From: an uncultured Chitinophagaceae bacterium
GTDB lineage: Bacteria > Bacteroidota > Bacteroidia > Chitinophagales > Chitinophagaceae
Assembly: GCA_937907395.1 (NCBI GenBank)
Contig: CALCII010000014.1
Location: 62,001 to 126,000, forward strand
DNA length: 64,000 bases
Direction: 5' to 3'
How positions within the stretch are numbered: position 1 is the stretch's first letter; each line of letters begins with the position of its first letter. The translations under genes were made by a program, and so were the position numbers. Under the pieces are notes generated by a model. The model ran no database searches, had not been told where the DNA came from, and worked only from the letters and a program-made list of their open reading frames with translations. Of this stretch, positions 60,808 through 64,000 are shown one piece after another.

Positions 60808-60837
60808 AAAAAGGGGTCGGTTAACCGACCCCTTTTT
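60808..60837. terminator. Bidirectional terminator, 15-bp perfect palindrome
   Basis: AAAAAGGGGTCGGTT (60808-60822) and AACCGACCCCTTTTT (60823-60837) form a perfect 30-bp palindrome between convergent genes. A- and T-runs flank it, and the innermost bases form the loop. Confidence 0.92.
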
Positions 60838-61767
60838 TTATGATGCATGATTTTCATTAATCTGGTGGAACAACCGCTCGGCATCTTCTCTTTTAAACAA
60901 TTGTGTTCCTTCGTTCATGGTTGCAGCGCTGCCACATGCCACACCAAAGCGAATAGCTTCACGAAGCGGACGTTCTTTTTGTAACATGTACGTTATACCC
61001 GCCACCATACTATCACCGGCACCTACTGTACTACGTTTCTGAACTGGTGGCGCTGCACAAAAATATTTTTTATCGCTGCTTACCAACCACGCACCTTCGG
61101 GTCCCATGGAAACAACAATCAGTTCTGCAAACCCATCAAAGATTGCCTGTTGAGCTGCATCGGGTACATCTTCTTTATCGAGCCAGTCAATATTGAGCAT
61201 TTTACACAACTCACCAATGTTGGGTTTGATCATATAAGCTTTCTTGCCTTTTAATGCCTGCAGGGCTGGTCCGCTTGTATCTACAATACATTTGGCGCCA
61301 ACAGCTGCTGCATTCTTTACAATCAATCCGTAAAAATAATCGGGCAGGCCCGGAGGTAAACTACCACTGGCAATTACAAAAGAGGGCGTAAATGCACGGA
61401 TCTGATCCACTAACGCTTTCACTGTTTCTTCCTGCACTTCTCTTCCGGGAAATGTAAAACGAAACTGATCATTGGTTGAATTTTCAAGCACAATCCAGTT
61501 CTCTCTTGTTTCCACTTTTGTATCTACTGCATGAAACTGAAGTCCTTCTTCTTCGAGCAGGGAGCACAACATATTACCGTTATGTCCGCCCGCCGGAAAT
61601 AATGCAACTGAAGATGCATCCAGTTTTTTCAAGGCTTTGCTTACATTAATGCCGCCACCGCCGGGCTCATTCACCACTTCTGTACAACGGAGTTTGCTTT
61701 CGGGTTTCAGTTTTACAACTGTGGAACTTTTATCTATACATGGATTGAGTGTAACCGTTAAGATCAT
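60838..61767 (-). CDS. PfkB family phosphofructokinase (Pfk-2/1-PFK-like)
   Basis: A 309-residue ribokinase-family sugar kinase, close to E. coli Pfk-2 and to 1-phosphofructokinase. It starts MILTVTLNPCIDKSSTVVKL, with EPGGGGINVSKALKKLDA (substrate site), SGSLPPGLPDYFYG, and the PfkB signature with catalytic Asp in TVGAGDSMVAGITYML. It uses ATP to phosphorylate fructose 6-phosphate or a similar hexose phosphate. ATG at 61767 is chosen because a promoter box overlaps the earlier start at 61788. The shared palindromic terminator lies at its 3' end. Confidence 0.92.
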   Translation of the reverse strand: MILTVTLNPCIDKSSTVVKLKPESKLRCTEVVNEPGGGGINVSKALKKLDASSVALFPAGGHNGNMLCSLLEEEGLQFHAVDTKVETRENWIVLENSTNDQFRFTFPGREVQEETVKALVDQIRAFTPSFVIASGSLPPGLPDYFYGLIVKNAAAVGAKCIVDTSGPALQALKGKKAYMIKPNIGELCKMLNIDWLDKEDVPDAAQQAIFDGFAELIVVSMGPEGAWLVSSDKKYFCAAPPVQKRSTVGAGDSMVAGITYMLQKERPLREAIRFGVACGSAATMNEGTQLFKREDAERLFHQINENHAS

Positions 61768-61785
61768 TGTTTGCTGATTTGTGCG

Positions 61786-61793
61786 CAAAGGTA
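61786..61793 (-). promoter_or_regulatory. Promoter -7 box for PfkB gene
   Basis: Exact TACCTTTG on the minus strand, 18 nt before the ATG at 61767; it covers the competing start at 61788. Confidence 0.64.
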
Positions 61794-61830
61794 TTGTCTG
61801 AATTTACAACAAAAGCTAATTTTTATCATT

Positions 61831-61856
61831 AAAAAAGCCTGCACGAGGCAGGCTTT
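61831..61856 (-). terminator. Terminator of GSG-repeat lipoprotein gene
   Basis: Perfect 9-bp stem AAAGCCTGC (61834-61842) with GCAGGCTTT (61848-61856), five-base loop, followed on the minus strand by a U-run (A-run 61831-61836). Confidence 0.86.
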
Positions 61857-61901
61857 GATGTAACCATACGCATTCAGCTCGACTCTGAATAGCGCAAGAA
61901 C

Positions 61902-62615
61902 TTACAATTTTTGTACCCTTCCGGATCCGGAAATCTGTGTGTTGATGGACGGTGACCCCAGGTAATACACATCGCCACTACCAGATATATAGGCATCTAA
62001 GGATTGTGTTGCCTGTAACCGGATATTTCCGGAGCCACTTGTTCTTGTTGTAGCCCTATTGGCAACCACACCAACTACATTAATATCACCACTTCCACTG
62101 ATGTTGAGTTCTTCGTTCTGCAGCACACCTGTGTTCACTTTGATGGTTCCCGATCCACTGATCCTGGCAGTAAGAGAAGTCCCTGTAATTTGATTGAGAA
62201 CAATATCTCCCGATCCGCTCACATCCAACCTGCTGTCTGTAAACTGTACTGGTTGCAATACCTGTATTGTACCGCTGCCATTTACACGAAGGTCATGTGC
62301 ATCGGGCGCACTCACATATATTTTAATCCGTTCAAATGAATAAAAAACAGTTGCAGGATCTTTCTTCAACATCAGTTTTCCACCCGATACATATACATTT
62401 AAGCGGTTGATAATATTCTGTTGTGCTCTGATTTCCACTTTTTGTACGGCATCCTGTGTGTAATACACATCTGCATTCAGATCCAGTTCTATCCCGGTAA
62501 ACGGGCTCACCTGTCTTTCTTCTGTTACAACAGGCCCATCGCCATTTACTTTTGTACAAGACTGCATTAACAATGCAACTGCTATGGCCACTACTGCTAA
62601 AATTTGTTTTTTCAT
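61902..62615 (-). CDS. Head GIN/DUF2807 lipoprotein with GSG repeats
   Basis: A 237-residue lipoprotein: signal MKKQILAVVAIAVALLMQSC (Cys20). The mature domain matches DUF2807 (putative auto-transporter adhesin, head GIN domain): SPFTGIELDLNADVYYTQD, VEIRAQQNIINRLNVYVSGGKL. From about residue 105 the chain carries GSG turns roughly every 18-21 residues (NGSGTIQV, SGSGDIVL, SGSGTIKV, SGSGDINV, SGSGNIRL, SGSGDVYY, SGSGRVQK), predicting a right-handed beta-helix. It lies 45 nt downstream of the TonB-receptor gene on the same strand, so the two may function together at the cell surface. Confidence 0.9.
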   Translation of the reverse strand: MKKQILAVVAIAVALLMQSCTKVNGDGPVVTEERQVSPFTGIELDLNADVYYTQDAVQKVEIRAQQNIINRLNVYVSGGKLMLKKDPATVFYSFERIKIYVSAPDAHDLRVNGSGTIQVLQPVQFTDSRLDVSGSGDIVLNQITGTSLTARISGSGTIKVNTGVLQNEELNISGSGDINVVGVVANRATTRTSGSGNIRLQATQSLDAYISGSGDVYYLGSPSINTQISGSGRVQKL

Positions 62616-62660
62616 ACTGTTTGCTTTTTTTAATGTTTTAATGAATAAAATCGGGGAGGA

Positions 62661-64000
62661 TTAAAACTCAACTTTGTAATTCAGTATCGGGAGCATTCCC
62701 ATCTGATAGTTGGTAACAATTTTTTCGCTATTGCGATCGTAGGAACGGTTGTAAATATTTTTCCGGTTCGTCACATTCTGTACGTCGAGTGATAATGTAC
62801 TGGTGAGATGTTTACGATTCCATTTCACGCTCAAACGAATATCTGTTCTGAAATAAGCCGGGTTCTGGATAGTAAATGCTTCCTGTTCTTTATAAACAGT
62901 TCCATTGTCCTGGCGTGAACGCATGAGATCTACCGGTGTATCCCAATAACCACCAGCATAAGTTGCTTTGATATTAATTCCATAAGAACGACGGCCGTTC
63001 ATTGTTACAAACTCTTTACCTGTTACAAGATTGCCAATATACTTTCCATTAAACCTTGTATTACGTTCCACACCATCCAATGCTTTGTACTTTGATTGAT
63101 AAAAAGAATTACCAAACATGAAATAAAAATTATTGCTCAGGTATTTTTCTACAGATAATTCCAATCCATAATTTCTGCCGGTCCCTTTGTTTACCAGCGG
63201 ATCAGTAATGTATTCGCTTTGCACATTGAGGATACTGAACGTACTTGTATCAAATTTGCTTACGGGAACATTGAGCAACTGCTGATAGTAGAGTTCGGCT
63301 TTGAGGCGCAGGTTTTTCTTCAGCAAATAACTATACGATACTACATAGTGATTCGCTTTTGTAAAACCAAGATTTCTGTTTGGATAATCATATCCGCCAC
63401 TGCCATTTTCAACTTTGGCAAAATAGGCGCCCAGCGCCTGTATCTGAGAATGGCGGCCATATCCCAGTGCCAGTGATGAACGCTTGTTGATGTCCCATTT
63501 AAAAGATGCTCTTGGCTCCAGAGCATAAGTATGGTTCAGCAACAGGTTGAGGTAGTGCATTCCTCCACTTATGGTTACGTCATTCGTAATCCTGTATTGC
63601 CATTGCGCAAATCCCTGTATGGTTTGTGTTCTGTTTTTTACATTGATCAATTCCTTTACCGGGTCTGCAGCCTTTTCACGAATATGCAGCAGATAGTTGA
63701 AGTTGATATCAGTTACAATTGCTCCGGCCCGCAATGAATGTTTGGTGTTGAACTTGTGGTTGACAACCGAACTGAACGTAAGTTTCTTTGTGAGATAATC
63801 GTCATCATAGTAATGTGTGAGGGAATAATTTTTTTCAAGATACTTTACATCAGTCTTTAATAAATTATATGAGTAGGCAATTGCTGAACGGATATTTGTT
63901 TTCGTTCCCACCTGAACCTGGTGTGTAACAGCACTCATTCCTGTATTGGAAACAAAATCCAGTTTATACCGCTCATACTCATATTCCCACTTCGTAGTAT
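62661..64000 (-). CDS. TonB-dependent receptor, C-terminal part (partial)
   Basis: A reading frame open beyond the window edge: 446 codons visible, with the frame continuing through 63939-64000 (TTKWEYEYERYKLDFVSNTG), so the methionine at 63938 is internal and not the start. The visible part is outer-membrane beta barrel: alternating strands such as FSSVVNHKFNTKHSLRAGAIV, FAQWQYRITNDVTISGGMHYL, YVVSYSYLLKKNLRLKAELYYQ, NGRRSYGINIKATYAGGYWDTP and RKHLTSTLSLDVQNVTNRKNIY, ending NYKVEF with terminal Phe. The plug and signal peptide lie outside. The ligand is unknown. Confidence 0.85.
   Translation of the reverse strand, partial: TTKWEYEYERYKLDFVSNTGMSAVTHQVQVGTKTNIRSAIAYSYNLLKTDVKYLEKNYSLTHYYDDDYLTKKLTFSSVVNHKFNTKHSLRAGAIVTDINFNYLLHIREKAADPVKELINVKNRTQTIQGFAQWQYRITNDVTISGGMHYLNLLLNHTYALEPRASFKWDINKRSSLALGYGRHSQIQALGAYFAKVENGSGGYDYPNRNLGFTKANHYVVSYSYLLKKNLRLKAELYYQQLLNVPVSKFDTSTFSILNVQSEYITDPLVNKGTGRNYGLELSVEKYLSNNFYFMFGNSFYQSKYKALDGVERNTRFNGKYIGNLVTGKEFVTMNGRRSYGINIKATYAGGYWDTPVDLMRSRQDNGTVYKEQEAFTIQNPAYFRTDIRLSVKWNRKHLTSTLSLDVQNVTNRKNIYNRSYDRNSEKIVTNYQMGMLPILNYKVEF

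Noticed and set aside
63938..63938. Methionine at 63938 as the start of the last minus-strand gene
   Set aside because: The reading frame stays open to the window edge with barrel-like sequence, so the gene is truncated by the window and this Met is internal.

Overview
The window looks like chromosomal DNA from a Bacteroidota bacterium, most likely of the Chitinophagaceae type. The family-level placement is inference from gene content. Supporting signs are a SusC/SusD pair, a secreted protease with a type IX secretion C-terminal signal, the gliding protein GldC, Bacteroidota-restricted families (DUF4290, TIGR02757, the DUF5117-type metalloproteases, DUF2911), and many copies of the Bacteroidota -7 promoter box TAnnTTTG. 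I saw no rRNA, tRNA, CRISPR array, prophage or classical insertion sequence. There is one gene-free stretch over 300 bases (2567-3096).

Layout. 1-2.6 kb: minus-strand operon gldC-yqeY-cvpA and a GT4 glycosyltransferase. 3.1-5.2 kb: a small secreted protein and a secreted metzincin protease. 5.3-14.7 kb: DUF4290 protein with an RNA-binding-like tail, murA, an acetyltransferase, guanylate kinase, a CNNM/CorC membrane protein, a large zinc metalloprotease, tatC and rpiB. 14.8-20.5 kb: M28 peptidase, AspT/YbjL-type transporter, cupin, a deoxyhypusine-synthase-like enzyme and QueD. 20.6-25.2 kb: orphan susD-susC pair. 25.4-32.3 kb: DUF479 protein, CoA-transferase, DUF2911 protein, asparagine synthetase, a trans-sulfuration enzyme and TIGR02757. 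32.3-38.8 kb: two fatty-acid-hydroxylase/sterol-desaturase proteins, a MurC/Mpl-like ligase, a fumarylacetoacetase-family enzyme, a 485-bp element carrying a GxxExxY gene, a flavin reductase and small lipoproteins. 38.8-47.9 kb: lysS, a DPP-IV-like peptidase, a lipoprotein with a PPC/DUF296 domain, an SDR, a beta-helix/diheme-cytochrome pair and an aldo/keto reductase. 47.9-53.2 kb: six-gene envelope operon (O-antigen-ligase-like, GT2, LON domain, coaX, outer-membrane protein, lptC). 53.3-64 kb: meaB, a second large metalloprotease, small proteins, a ten-Asp-box beta-propeller protein, a PfkB kinase, a GSG-repeat lipoprotein and the C-terminal part of a TonB-dependent receptor that runs off the window.

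Most genes are housekeeping, cell-envelope or secreted-protein functions. The clearest unexplained signals are non-coding. (1) A perfect 15-bp inverted repeat brackets the guanylate kinase promoter, and its right arm is the start codon and codons 2-5. (2) A 14-bp terminal inverted repeat encloses the GxxExxY gene like a miniature mobile element. (3) Exact TAnnTTTG boxes lie only 4-12 nt from start codons, predicting leaderless or near-leaderless mRNAs. (4) Palindromes lie in the susC leader and upstream of the aldo/keto reductase. Among proteins, MurA has Asp where most bacteria have the fosfomycin-reactive Cys, and a PPC/DUF296 domain is predicted to be exported. I did not find a clear new multi-gene defence or biosynthetic system.
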